Assembly (NCBI RefSeq): GCF_003711105.1
Contig: NZ_CP023865.1
Coordinates: 1,338,001 to 1,402,000, forward strand
Source: Actinoplanes teichomyceticus ATCC 31121
GTDB lineage: Bacteria > Actinomycetota > Actinomycetes > Mycobacteriales > Micromonosporaceae
DNA length: 64,000 bases
Reading direction: 5' to 3'
In this document: positions 34,600 through 43,326 of the stretch, piece after piece
Layout: every line of letters begins with the position of its first letter
How positions within the stretch are numbered: position 1 is the stretch's first letter
Made by a program: the position numbers and the translations under genes
Notes under the pieces: model-generated
Told to the model about the DNA's origin: nothing
Seen by the model: the letters and a program-made list of their open reading frames with translations, nothing else
Database searches by the model: none

Positions 34600-37097
34600 G
34601 CCGGCGGTCCGCGGGCCCGCGCTCCGCCGGGCGGCCGGCGGCGTCCGGGCAGCCGGGAGCGCCGGGCGTTCCGGATCTGCGGCTCGCCGGGTTCCTGGTG
34701 GGCGCCTGGCTCGCCGCCCTGGCCGCCCTCCACCAGTCGGCCCGGGACGGGTTGCTCACCGGCGGCGGCGCGCTGATCGTCGCCGGGGTGGCCGTGCTGG
34801 CCGGGCGGATCCGGCGCACCGCCGCACGGCGGGAGGTGGAGGTGGCCGCTGGCCGGCGGCAGCCCGCCGCGGCGCGGGGCGGGGCGCCGGGCGCATCGCG
34901 GAGGGCCGCCGGGGCGCCGGGCCGGGCGGCGCTGCGGTGGATCGGGGTGGCGCTGGCGCTCGGGACCGGGTGCGGGGCGGTGGCCACCGCGGCGCGGGTC
35001 AGCGTGCGCGAGGCGGGGCCGCTGGTCGCGCTCATCGAGGCGGGTGAGCCGGTGCAGGTGTGGTCGGTGGTGCGCGACGACCCGCGGGCGCTGCGCGCGA
35101 CCGCGGGGCCGCCGACGTATCTGGTCGCGGTCGAGCTGGAGCGGGTGCGCGCGGTGGACGGCGGCGAGCCGATCCGGCTCGCCGCGCGGGCGCTGGTGCT
35201 CGGCAGCGACCCCGGCTGGCGCGGTCTGCTGCCCGGCCAGCACGTGAGCGCCACCGGTCGGCTGATGCCACCCCGACCGGGCGACCTGCGGGCCGCCGTG
35301 GTCTCGGTCCGCGAACCGCCGCGCCCGATCGGCGAACCGTCCTGGGCGCAGCGTGCCGCCGGGGTCTTGCGCGCCGGACTGCAGCGGGCCTGCGAGCCGC
35401 TCCCGGACGACTCCGGTGGCCTGCTCCCCGGCCTGGTGGTCGGCGACACCAGCCGGCTCGACCCGGCCCTGGAGGCGGACTTCCAGGCCACCGGCATGAC
35501 CCACCTGAACGCGGTCTCCGGGTCGAACGTCGCCATCATCCTGGGCGTGGTCCTGTTCCTGGCGCGGCGCACCGGCGCCGGTCCGGTGCTCTGCGCGGTG
35601 GTGTGCGCGGTGGCGCTGGCCGGCTTCGTGATCCTGGCGCGGCCGTCGCCGAGCGTGGTCCGGGCCGCCGCGATGGGAGCGATCGGCCTGCTCGGGCTGG
35701 CGTCCGGGCGCTCCCGGGCGGCGGTTCCGGCGCTCGCCGCGGCGGCGTCGGTGCTGCTGCTCACCGATCCGGAGCTGGCCGCCGACGCCGGGTTCGCGCT
35801 GTCCGTGCTGGCCACCGGCGGCCTGCTGCTGCTCGCCCCGGTCTGGCGGGACGCGCTGCGAGCCCGCGGCTGGCCGCCCGGAGCGGCCGAGGCCCTGGCC
35901 GTGCCGGCCGCGGCGCAGGTCGCCTGCGGTCCGGTGATCGCCGGGTTGTCCGGCACGATCAGCCTGGTCGCGGTGCCGGCGAACCTGGTCGTGGTCCCGG
36001 CGATCGTCCCGGCCACGCTGTGCGGGGTGACCGCCGCGCTGCTCTCCCCGGTGTGGCCGGCCGGCGCCGAGTTCGCCGCCTGGCTCGGGCACTGGCCGGC
36101 CGAGTGGCTGGTGCTGGTCGCGCGGACCGGGGCCCGGGTGCCGGCCGGCGCGCTGCCCTGGCCGGACGGGGTGCCCGGCGCCCTGCTGCTGGCCGGGCTC
36201 ACGGTGGCCGCCCTGATCGCGGCCCGCCGGGCGATCGTCCGCAAGCTGGCCGCCGTGGTGGCCGCCTGCGCGGTGCTCGGCGCCCTGCCGGTGCGCCTGC
36301 TCGCCTCCGGGTGGCCGCCGCCACGCTGGCTGGTGGTGACCTGCTCGGTGGGGCAGGGCGACGCGATCGTGCTGCCGGCCGGCGGCGGGCGTGCGGTGGT
36401 GGTCGACGCCGGCCCGGAGCCGGACCCGGTGGACCGGTGCCTGCGCCGGCTCGGGATCCGGCAGGTGGTGCTGTTCGCGGTCAGCCACTACCACGCCGAC
36501 CACGTGGGCGGGGTGGACGGGCTGTTCCGGGGACGGGCGGTGGCCGCGGTGATCGGCCCCGACTGGCCCGAGCCGGAAGGCGGCCGCGGCCACGTCGAGG
36601 CGGCCGCCGGGCGGGCCGGGACGCCGGTGCGTGCGGTGGGGCCCGGCTGGGCGTACCGGGTGGGCGGGCTGCGGCTGGAGGCGCTCGGACCGTTGGAGCC
36701 GCTGCGCGGCACCAACTCGGATCCGAACAACAACTCGCTGGTGCTGCGGGCGACGATCGACGGCCGTACGGTGCTGCTGCCCGGTGATGCGGAGACCGAG
36801 GAGCAGAGCGATCTGGTGGAGCGGCTGGGAGCGGCGGCGCTGCGGGCGGACGTGCTGAAGGTGGCGCACCACGGCAGCGCGCTGCAGTCGCCGGCGCTGC
36901 TCGACGCGGTCGACCCGGCGGTGGCGCTGGTCTCGGTGGGGGCCGGCAACGACTACGGGCATCCGAACCCGGCGCTGATGGCTCGGCTGGCGCGGGACGG
37001 GGCGCGCGTCATGCGTACGGATGTGTCCGGCGACCTCGCCGTGCTGCGGCACGGTGGGGGCCTCGCCGTGACCGCCCGCGGGTCGGGCGAAGGCTGA
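34596..37097 (+). CDS. comEC: ComEC/Rec2 family DNA-uptake channel
   Basis: Polytopic membrane protein forming the DNA translocation channel. GTG 34596 overlaps the comEA stop (GTGA). The 833 residues contain a DUF4131-type N-terminal region, an OB-like segment, the competence domain with many hydrophobic helices (AVSGSNVAIILGVVLFLARR is the signature), and a C-terminal metallo-beta-lactamase domain with SHYHADHVGG and later KVAHHGS. All parts look intact. Many actinomycetes carry comEA-comEC-holA; natural competence in this organism is not demonstrated. Confidence 0.96.
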   Translation: MSRRSAGPRSAGRPAASGQPGAPGVPDLRLAGFLVGAWLAALAALHQSARDGLLTGGGALIVAGVAVLAGRIRRTAARREVEVAAGRRQPAAARGGAPGASRRAAGAPGRAALRWIGVALALGTGCGAVATAARVSVREAGPLVALIEAGEPVQVWSVVRDDPRALRATAGPPTYLVAVELERVRAVDGGEPIRLAARALVLGSDPGWRGLLPGQHVSATGRLMPPRPGDLRAAVVSVREPPRPIGEPSWAQRAAGVLRAGLQRACEPLPDDSGGLLPGLVVGDTSRLDPALEADFQATGMTHLNAVSGSNVAIILGVVLFLARRTGAGPVLCAVVCAVALAGFVILARPSPSVVRAAAMGAIGLLGLASGRSRAAVPALAAAASVLLLTDPELAADAGFALSVLATGGLLLLAPVWRDALRARGWPPGAAEALAVPAAAQVACGPVIAGLSGTISLVAVPANLVVVPAIVPATLCGVTAALLSPVWPAGAEFAAWLGHWPAEWLVLVARTGARVPAGALPWPDGVPGALLLAGLTVAALIAARRAIVRKLAAVVAACAVLGALPVRLLASGWPPPRWLVVTCSVGQGDAIVLPAGGGRAVVVDAGPEPDPVDRCLRRLGIRQVVLFAVSHYHADHVGGVDGLFRGRAVAAVIGPDWPEPEGGRGHVEAAAGRAGTPVRAVGPGWAYRVGGLRLEALGPLEPLRGTNSDPNNNSLVLRATIDGRTVLLPGDAETEEQSDLVERLGAAALRADVLKVAHHGSALQSPALLDAVDPAVALVSVGAGNDYGHPNPALMARLARDGARVMRTDVSGDLAVLRHGGGLAVTARGSGEG

Positions 37098-37211
37098 CCT
37101 CGCCCGCCGCGCCGGATGCCGTGGACAGCCGGCCCGGCCGGGCGGGACCGTGCGGGCGCGGATGCGCGGGGTCTGGGTGGTGCGGAGCCCCGGGGGGGTC
37201 GGGTGGCTGCG

Positions 37212-37512
37212 GATGCCAGGGACCTGGGCTGCGGATGCTCGGGGCCGGGTGGGCGCGGACGGCCAGGGACCTGGGCTGCGGATGCTCGGGGCCGGGTGGG
37301 CGCGGACGGCCAGGGCCGGGTGGGCGCGGATGCTCGGGGCCGGGTGGGCGCGGACGGCCAGGGCCGGGTGGGCGCGGATGCTCGGGGCCGGGTGGGCGCG
37401 GACGGCCAGGGCCGGGTGGGCGCGGATGCTCGGGGCCGGGTGGGCGCGGACGGCCAGGGCCGGGTGGGCGCGGACGCTCGGGGCCGGGTGGGCGCGGATG
37501 CAGGGCACCGGG
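37212..37512. repeat. 24/48-bp minisatellite between comEC and holA
   Basis: The 677-nt gap 37098-37774 holds no gene. About twelve 24-bp units fill 37212-37512, alternating between GGGCCGGGTGGGCGCGGATG and GGGCCGGGTGGGCGCGGACG forms, so the higher-order period is 48 bp. Open frames through it exist only because the repeat lacks stops. The remaining 37513-37774 is unique sequence with an AT-richer patch near 37565-37580 and the holA promoter. Confidence 0.92.
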
Positions 37513-37774
37513 CGGGGGTGAGGCCAGGGGCCGGGGTGTCGGCTGGCCGCGGACGCCCGAGCGACATGCCCGATTTATGGGTGAGTTTCGGAGTCCTTCC
37601 GGATAGAGGGGGGTCGTCGGGCGGTGTCCGGGCCCGGCCGGTGCGGGCGCAGGTCAGCCGGGCAGAACCATGCTCGCCAGCCGATATGTCGGGTTTCGCG
37701 TTCAGTGATCGGTTGCCCTGCGCCAGAGAGTGAGCCGCGCCGGACCGTCCGCCGGACGTGCGACGATATCCGGC

Positions 37775-38749
37775 GTGAACGCCGCGCCACCGCCCTCGTT
37801 GCTGCTCGTCCAAGGCGATGAGGAACTTCTCGCCGCCCGTGCTGTCACCGCGGCGGTGGAAGCGGCTCGCGCCGCCGACCCCGGCACCGACGTCCGGGAG
37901 TACGAAGCCGGCCAGCTCTCGCCCGGTGAGGTCGCCGAGATGCTCAGCCCGTCGCTGTTCGGCGGACGCCGCGTGCTGGTGCTCCGCAACGGGCAGGACG
38001 CGCGCAAGGAGCTGGCCGCCGCCCTGCTGGCGTACGCGAAGAGTCCCGACCCGGACGTCACGCTGATCGTCACCCATCCGGGCGGCGCGAAGGGCAAGGC
38101 GTTCGCCGACGGCCTGCAGAAGGCCGGCGCCACCGTGGTGCCCGCCATGAAGCTGAAGAACGACCGGGAGCGCACCGCCTTCGTCCGCGACGAGTTCCGC
38201 CGCGCCGGCGGCCGGTGCGACGAGGCGGCCGCGGCCGCGCTGCTCGCGGCGGTGGGCAACGACCTGCGGGAGATCGCGGCGGCCTGCTCACAGCTGCTCG
38301 CCGACACCGACGGGAAGGTGACCGAGGCGGTCGTCGCCCGGTACTACCGGGGCCGGGCCGAGGTCAGCGGCTTCACGGTCGCGGACGCGGCCATGGTCGG
38401 CGACCTGCCCGGGGCGCTGGAGGCGCTGCGCTGGGCGCTGCACGTGGGCGTCGACCCGGTGCCGATCGCGGACGCGCTGGCCGACGGGGTGCGGACCGTG
38501 GCCCGGGTGGCTTCGGCCGGCAAGGGCAATCCGTACCAGCTGGCCAGCACGCTCGGGATGCCGGCCTGGAAGATCCAGCGGGCGCAGGAGCGCAGCCGGG
38601 GCTGGACCCCGGACGGCCTGGTCGACGCGATGCGTGCGGCCGCCGACTGCAACGCGGCGGTCAAGGGTGGCGCCGAGGACCGCGGGTTCGCGCTGGAGCG
38701 GGCCGTCTTCGCGGTCGCCACGGCGCGGCGCGGGGGAGGCGCCCGATGA
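37775..38749 (+). CDS. holA: DNA polymerase III delta subunit
   Basis: Clamp-loader delta subunit that opens the beta clamp. The 324-residue product has the actinobacterial form PPPSLLLVQGDEELLAARAV at the N-terminus, the clamp-binding region SPSLFGGRRVLVLRN, the mid-domain DLREIAAACSQLLAD, and C-terminal YQLASTLGMPAWKIQRAQE. GTG 37775 is preferred over GTG 37730. Homologs start close to it, and GACGAT, a -10-like hexamer, ends 7 nt before it, implying a leaderless mRNA. The stop overlaps the next ATG (ATGA). Confidence 0.95.
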   Translation: MNAAPPPSLLLVQGDEELLAARAVTAAVEAARAADPGTDVREYEAGQLSPGEVAEMLSPSLFGGRRVLVLRNGQDARKELAAALLAYAKSPDPDVTLIVTHPGGAKGKAFADGLQKAGATVVPAMKLKNDRERTAFVRDEFRRAGGRCDEAAAAALLAAVGNDLREIAAACSQLLADTDGKVTEAVVARYYRGRAEVSGFTVADAAMVGDLPGALEALRWALHVGVDPVPIADALADGVRTVARVASAGKGNPYQLASTLGMPAWKIQRAQERSRGWTPDGLVDAMRAAADCNAAVKGGAEDRGFALERAVFAVATARRGGGAR

Positions 38750-39912
38750 CCCGCACGGTTCGCTCCCGGCGGGCCGGAGCGGCCCACCAGCCGCTGTACT
38801 CCCGGATGCTCCGCCTGCGCCATCTCAGTCCCAGCGGGCTGCTCTGCTTCGTCTTCCTGGAGGGCGCGATCGCGCTCGGCATCCTGCTCGCGCTCGCCGA
38901 GCTGGTCAGCTGGTGGGGGGTGCTGGTGCTGCCGCTCGCGGTGGCGGTGATGGTGAAGTTCAACGACCTGGTGGCCGGGTGGCTGGCGCCGCCCGCGGCG
39001 GCCGCGGAACCGGTGGCGGCCCGGGTCGCGGTGCAGCGCGGGGAGCGGTACCCGCATCGGCCGCGTGGCGGTGGGCACGCGGCCCCGTGGCCTGCGCCAC
39101 CGCCGCGGGTGCGGACCCCGGTCGTGACTCCCCCGGTGGACGCGGCGCAGGGACGCTCGACCGCGGTGGTCTGGTTCCCGCCGGAGAACCGGTACGGACC
39201 GCCGGACCGCGGCGCCGAGCCCGCCCTGGACAGCCCGGATGAGCGGGCCGAGGCCTACGACGGCCGCGACGAGTGGACCGGCGGCGCCCCCGGTGGCCGG
39301 TGGGTCGAGAGCGCTCAGGACGACCGGCAGGAGTGGGTCGAAAGCACCCACGGCACCCGGGGTGAGTGGGCCGAGAACGGGCAGGGTGGCCGGGAGGACT
39401 GGCCCGAGAACGGGCAGGGTGGCCGGGACGAGTGGCCCGAGGGCGCGCGGGGCGACCGGGAGGACTGGCCCGAGAACGGGCAGGGTGGCCAAGACGAATG
39501 GGCCGGCGACGCCCGAGCCGGCCAGGACGGGTGGACCGGGACCCCGCAGGAGAGCCGGGACGACTGGGTGGAGAGTCCGCCTGGCGGCCGGCCGGAGTGG
39601 ACCGGGAGCCCGCCCGGTGGCCGGGACGGGTGGACCCAGGGCGCTTACGGCGGTCGCGGCGGGTGGGCCGAGGACGGCACGAGCGGACGGGCCGAACCGG
39701 GCTGGGGCGGGGCGGCGCAGGCCGCCGTCCAGGGCGGCGGTGTGGCCAGCGCCGAGGCGGTCCGGGGCGAGGCGCCGCACGGGCGGTTCGCCGGGGCCGA
39801 GCAGGCGGGCACGCCGCCGATGAACACCGCGCCGGTACGCCGCCCGTGGGCCGACGAGGTCGACGTGCGGCAGCAGATGGCGCGACAGTCCGCGGCGCGG
39901 CGGTACGAGTAG
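38746..39912 (+). CDS. Membrane protein with about a dozen 11-residue Trp repeats
   Basis: The 388-residue product starts at ATG 38746, overlapping the holA stop. Two hydrophobic segments lie at about 35-75 (LLCFVFLEGAIALGILLALAELV and WGVLVLPLAVAVMV). A Pro/Ala/Arg linker follows. Residues about 170-315 are tandem 11-residue units of the form GR(D/E)(D/E)WxExxxG, such as GREDWPENGQG. The C-terminus ends VDVRQQMARQSAARRYE, which looks conserved. The anchor with short tail may be a known actinobacterial membrane protein next to holA, with the repeat block as a local expansion. Function unknown. Confidence 0.8.
   Translation: MTRTVRSRRAGAAHQPLYSRMLRLRHLSPSGLLCFVFLEGAIALGILLALAELVSWWGVLVLPLAVAVMVKFNDLVAGWLAPPAAAAEPVAARVAVQRGERYPHRPRGGGHAAPWPAPPPRVRTPVVTPPVDAAQGRSTAVVWFPPENRYGPPDRGAEPALDSPDERAEAYDGRDEWTGGAPGGRWVESAQDDRQEWVESTHGTRGEWAENGQGGREDWPENGQGGRDEWPEGARGDREDWPENGQGGQDEWAGDARAGQDGWTGTPQESRDDWVESPPGGRPEWTGSPPGGRDGWTQGAYGGRGGWAEDGTSGRAEPGWGGAAQAAVQGGGVASAEAVRGEAPHGRFAGAEQAGTPPMNTAPVRRPWADEVDVRQQMARQSAARRYE
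39261..39690 (+). repeat. 33-bp coding repeats, one Trp codon per unit
   Basis: About 12-13 imperfect 33-bp units with a GGCCGGGACGAGTGG-like core (TGG fixed) inside the membrane protein gene after holA. GAGAACGGGCAGGGTGGCC recurs exactly in several copies. Confidence 0.85.
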
Positions 39913-39928
39913 CGCCCCCCGAACCTCC

Positions 39929-39964
39929 AGCGGGCCCCGTGCGGACAGCCGTGCGGGGCCCGCT
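39929..39964 (+). terminator. Hairpin terminator after the Trp-repeat gene
   Basis: The arms 39929-39944 (AGCGGGCCCCGTGCGG) and 39949-39964 pair over 16 bp with two G-U pairs and an ACAG loop. It is 16 nt after the stop and has no T run. Confidence 0.75.
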
Positions 39965-39980
39965 GCCGTCTGCCCCGCCG

Positions 39981-40123
39981 CGCCCGGCGGCCCCGGTGGG
40001 ATGCCACGATCGCCCGCGCCCGGCGGCCCCGGTGGGATGCCACGATCGCCCGCGCCCGGCGGGCCGATGGGGTGTCGCGATCATCCGCGCACGGCGGCGC
40101 CGATGGGGTGCCACGATCGCCGG
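39981..40123. repeat. 36-bp tandem repeats between convergent terminators
   Basis: Two exact 36-bp copies (39981-40016, 40017-40052) start CGCCCGGCGGCCCCGGTGGG, followed by two diverged copies (40053-40087, 40088-40123). Most units contain ACGATCG. No gene lies in 39913-40293; this repeat and two hairpins fill the gap. Confidence 0.92.
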
Positions 40124-40167
40124 GGCGCGTGACCGCGGGTGGGAGTGGTAGGGCGTACCCCGGAGAA

Positions 40168-40223
40168 ACGAACCGGGCACCGCGGGAACCGTGACGGTCC
40201 CGCGATGCCCGGGTGTGGTTCGT
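40168..40223 (-). terminator. Hairpin terminator of rpsT
   Basis: A long imperfect stem: ACGAACC at 40168-40174 pairs with GGTTCGT at 40217-40223, and the inner GGGCACCGCGGGA pairs with TCCCGCGATGCCC apart from small mismatches. On the minus strand it is followed by TTTCTCC. It lies 70 nt past the rpsT stop. Confidence 0.75.
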
Positions 40224-40293
40224 TCTGCCCGCCCGCCGGCGGGCGGAGCCAGCGACCGCTACCGTGCGGCCGCCGATCTGATCCGAAAGAGGA

Positions 40294-40560
40294 TCAGGCG
40301 GACAGCGAGGCGATCTTCTTGGCGATGGCCGACTTGCGGTTGGCCGCCTGGTTCTTGTGGATGACGCCCTTGCTGACAGCCTTGTCGAGCTGACGCGAGG
40401 CGTCACGCAGCAGCGCGGTCGCCGTCTCCGCGTTGCCCGCGTCGCTCGCCTCGTGGAGCTTGCGGATCACGGTCTTCAGCGACGACTTGACCGACTTGTT
40501 GCGCAGACGGGCCTTCTCGTTCTGCCGGTTGCGCTTGATCTGGGACTTGATGTTCGCCAC
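40294..40560 (-). CDS. rpsT: 30S ribosomal protein S20
   Basis: The 88-residue product starts at GTG 40560: [27 protein letters not shown], the S20 signature; it is strongly basic and helical. It binds 16S rRNA early in 30S assembly. AAGG lies 8 nt upstream of the start. It faces holA and the Trp-repeat gene, as in many actinobacteria, and lies close to lepA. Confidence 0.99.
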   Translation of the reverse strand: MANIKSQIKRNRQNEKARLRNKSVKSSLKTVIRKLHEASDAGNAETATALLRDASRQLDKAVSKGVIHKNQAANRKSAIAKKIASLSA

Positions 40561-40720
40561 GCGACAGCCTTGTCCTGACTAGTTCGGAAAATGGTCTCAA
40601 ACGAATGGTCACCGCGCGGCCGTCTCACCCGGCGATGCCGGTGCAGGAAACAACAGCGTGTCACCACACGCGAGGAACCAGATTACCAGCACGCCTCCGA
40701 GCCGCCAAAACGGCTCCGGC

Positions 40721-41728
40721 TCACCGGCGCAGCCACCCCCGTTTCGGCGGCTCGTCCGCGCTCCAGCCACGGCGCTCGGCGAGCCAGGCGAGCGCCTGCC
40801 CGCCGCTGAACCGCTGGTGCTGGCGGCTGTGCGGGGAGGCGCTGCTCGGACCTCCGGCCGCGCGGACCAGCCAGTACCCGGAGAGCGCGGCCAGCGCCCC
40901 GTCGACGCCCTCGTCCGGCGCGCCCCAGGCGCGCAGCACGGCGTCCGTGTCCAGGCCACTGGCGTACGCGCTGACCAGCAACGTGACCGTGTCGAACCAG
41001 GGCGCGCCCAGGCACGGCCAGGTCCAGTCGCACAGCCAGGCCCGGCCGTCCCGGTCGATCAGCACGTTGTCCAGCCGCAGGTCGCCGTGCGACATGGTGT
41101 CCCCGGCGGCCAGTCGCGGCAGGGCGCGTTCCAGCCGGGCCAGCTCGGCGAGCCGCCGCGGCGCGACGGTCCGCGCGGCGGACTCCGGCATCGGGGCCCG
41201 CCGTCCGGCGATCAGTGACCACCACGACATCTCCGCGCGCAGGATGTCCGGCAGGGCGGGCAGGCCGACGGCCAGCAGCCGTGGCGACGGGTAGGCCAGC
41301 GCGGTGGCCGCGGCGGACCAGCTGCGCAGCGTGCTGTCCAGGTCGGCCGGCGACCACGGCAGCGCCGGGACGCGGCCGTCGACCGCCTCCAGGCAGAGCA
41401 CGAACCAGCCGGACGCGGTCGTCGTCCAGCGCGGGCGGGCGGCGGTCACCTCCGGCGGGAGGGCCTCGGTGATGGCGGCTTCCCGGGCGTACCACCGGGC
41501 GGTCGGGTCGCTGTCCGGTGCGGCCTTCACGAACGCGCGGGTCCCCGCCTCGGTTGTCAGCACGGCCGCGAAGGCCCGGGTGAAACCGCCGCCGGCGCTG
41601 CGCGCGGCGCGGACCGGAGAGCCGAGGCGCGCGGTGATCGCGTCCCGCACGGCCTCCGGCAGCTCGGCCCATTCCGGGCGTACGGCGGTGGAGTCGTACG
41701 GAACGTCGGGCAGGGTGATCGGCCGCAT
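40721..41728 (-). CDS. Aminoglycoside-phosphotransferase-fold kinase (APH family)
   Basis: The 335-residue product starts at ATG 41728. The APH/choline-kinase fold is shown by the N-lobe AFVKAAP (Lys for ATP), the catalytic loop SHGDLRLDNVLID, and the metal-binding D in WLCDWTW. The small-molecule substrate cannot be read. Resistance to an antibiotic should not be assumed; many such genes are housekeeping kinases. An in-frame upstream start would overlap the divergent DUF4240 gene and is not used. Confidence 0.87.
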   Translation of the reverse strand: MRPITLPDVPYDSTAVRPEWAELPEAVRDAITARLGSPVRAARSAGGGFTRAFAAVLTTEAGTRAFVKAAPDSDPTARWYAREAAITEALPPEVTAARPRWTTTASGWFVLCLEAVDGRVPALPWSPADLDSTLRSWSAAATALAYPSPRLLAVGLPALPDILRAEMSWWSLIAGRRAPMPESAARTVAPRRLAELARLERALPRLAAGDTMSHGDLRLDNVLIDRDGRAWLCDWTWPCLGAPWFDTVTLLVSAYASGLDTDAVLRAWGAPDEGVDGALAALSGYWLVRAAGGPSSASPHSRQHQRFSGGQALAWLAERRGWSADEPPKRGWLRR

Positions 41729-41782
41729 GGCTCCATCCTGCCGCCGGGGATTCTGTCGTACCGCACTGGCAGGATCCCAGGC

Positions 41783-42316
41783 ATGCGAACCGACGATTTC
41801 TGGGCGGTCATCGACCGCGCGACCGCCTCGCGGCCGGCGTCCCCCGCCGAGGTGGCCGAGCGTGCCGTCGCCGAGCTGGCCACGCACGATCCGGAGGAGA
41901 TCGTCGCCTGGGGCCGCCACCTGGACAAGGTGCTGGCGGCCTCCGGGACGGAGGATCTCTGGGCCGCCGCCTATCTGATCAACAGCGGCGCCGACGAGGC
42001 CGGCTTCGACGCGTTCCGGGGCTGGCTGATCGCCCACGGCCGCAAGGCGGTGGCCGCCGCGGTGCGTGAGCCGGACGTGCTGGCCAACGTGGTGGCGATC
42101 AAGGCGGCGGCGGAGACCGGCGCGGTGTTCGAGGCGGAGGAGGTGCTGGGCATCGCGGCCCGGGCCTACGAGCGGGCCACCGGCGAGCCGCTGCCGGCCG
42201 GGGACCGGCCACGCACCCGGCCCGCGGTGGCCGACCTGTGGGACTTCGACAACGAGGACGAGATGCGCCGCCGCCTGCCGCGGTTGTCCGCGCTGTTCCT
42301 GGAGCCACCGGACTGA
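41783..42316 (+). CDS. DUF4240 domain protein
   Basis: The 177-residue soluble protein begins MRTDDFWAVIDRA and carries DLWAAAYLINSGADEAGFDAFRGWLIAHGRKA, the DUF4240 pattern. Its function is unknown. ATG 41783 has CAGGAT ending 7 nt upstream and no Shine-Dalgarno, consistent with a leaderless mRNA. It is divergent from the APH-fold gene (54 nt). Confidence 0.85.
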   Translation: MRTDDFWAVIDRATASRPASPAEVAERAVAELATHDPEEIVAWGRHLDKVLAASGTEDLWAAAYLINSGADEAGFDAFRGWLIAHGRKAVAAAVREPDVLANVVAIKAAAETGAVFEAEEVLGIAARAYERATGEPLPAGDRPRTRPAVADLWDFDNEDEMRRRLPRLSALFLEPPD

Positions 42317-42384
42317 GCGGCCGCCCCTGCCACGGGTGGGGATCCGTGTCGAGCGGGGGCCGGCGCGCCGGTAAGAATCACGGC

Positions 42385-43230
42385 ATGAGTGACGACACCG
42401 GAACGATCGCCGCGGTCAGCAGCAACGACGCCTATACGTTCACGAAGCCCAATCGGGACGAGATCGTCCTGGTGGCCGGCCTGGGTGTGGCGGGGGACAT
42501 CCACGCCGGGGTGACGGCGCGGCACCGCAGCCGGGTGGCCGCGGATCCGAGCCAGCCGAACCTGCGGCAGGTGCACCTGATCCAGGCTGAGCTGTTCGAC
42601 GAGGTGGCGGGGAAGGGCTTCGACGTCTCGGCCGGTGGCATGGGGGAGAACGTCACGACGCGCGGGATCGACCTGCTGGCCCTGCCGCGCGGCACGGTGC
42701 TGCGCTTCGGCGCCCCGGGCGCGGCGGGCAGCGCCGGCGACGACCCCGCGCGTCCGGGCGTGGGGGCGGCCGGCGGTGTCCCGGGGGAGCCGGGCGGGGC
42801 CGGTGCGGCGGTGGACAGCGCTCCCGCCGGAGCGGGCCGCTCGGCGCCGGGCGGGGACGGGCCGGTCGCGCCGGGCGGGGACGGGCCGGTGGCGCCGGTG
42901 CTGGCGGCGGCCGCGGCGGCGACGCTGGACGAGGCGACGGCGCGGGCGGTGGCGGCGGTCACCGCCGCGGTCGAGCGGGAGCGCGACGGCGCGGCCGGCC
43001 ACGACCCGCGACCCGCCGTGATCCTCGCCGGGCTGCGCAACCCGTGCGCGCAGATCAACCGGTACCGCGCCGGGCTGCTCAAGGAGGTGCTGAAGCAGGA
43101 CCCGGACGGCACCGTGGTGCGCAAGGCCGGGGTGATGGGCGTCGTGCTGCGCGGTGGGGCGATTCGTCCGGGCGATCCGGTCGCCGTGGAGCTTCCGCCG
43201 GGCCCGCGGGAGCCGCTCGAACGGGTGTGA
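42385..43230 (+). CDS. MOSC domain protein with large low-complexity insertion
   Basis: MOSC domains bind molybdenum or sulfur carriers through a conserved cysteine. The 281-residue product starts at ATG 42385. Its core is in two parts: residues about 1-110 (GLGVAGDIHAGVTARHRSRV, LRQVHLIQAELFDEV, GGMGENVTTRGIDLLALPRGTVLRFG) and about 200-281 (VILAGLRNPCAQINRY, with the conserved Cys, and GVMGVVLRGGAIRPGDPV). Between them lie about 90 Gly/Ala/Pro-rich residues, including a 24-bp direct repeat encoding GGDGPVAP twice. Related proteins pass directly from RFG to the second part, so this is an insertion within the fold. Confidence 0.88.
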   Translation: MSDDTGTIAAVSSNDAYTFTKPNRDEIVLVAGLGVAGDIHAGVTARHRSRVAADPSQPNLRQVHLIQAELFDEVAGKGFDVSAGGMGENVTTRGIDLLALPRGTVLRFGAPGAAGSAGDDPARPGVGAAGGVPGEPGGAGAAVDSAPAGAGRSAPGGDGPVAPGGDGPVAPVLAAAAAATLDEATARAVAAVTAAVERERDGAAGHDPRPAVILAGLRNPCAQINRYRAGLLKEVLKQDPDGTVVRKAGVMGVVLRGGAIRPGDPVAVELPPGPREPLERV

Positions 43231-43326
43231 TCCGACCTGCCCTCGCGGGCGTGGGACGATAGGTAGCGCCGGCACTCGCCCGGCGCCACCCGAACCGCAG
43301 AACCAGCCCGAGAAGAACGGACGACC

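Noticed and set aside
37212..37512. CRISPR array
   Set aside because: Units are directly adjacent without unique spacers and no cas gene is in the window.
37116..37733. Plus-strand frames through the comEC-holA gap
   Set aside because: Created by a 24-bp repeat without stops; three overlapping frames are open at once and no ribosome site is present.
40721..41728. Antibiotic resistance gene
   Set aside because: The APH fold alone does not indicate resistance, and no resistance or mobile context is present.
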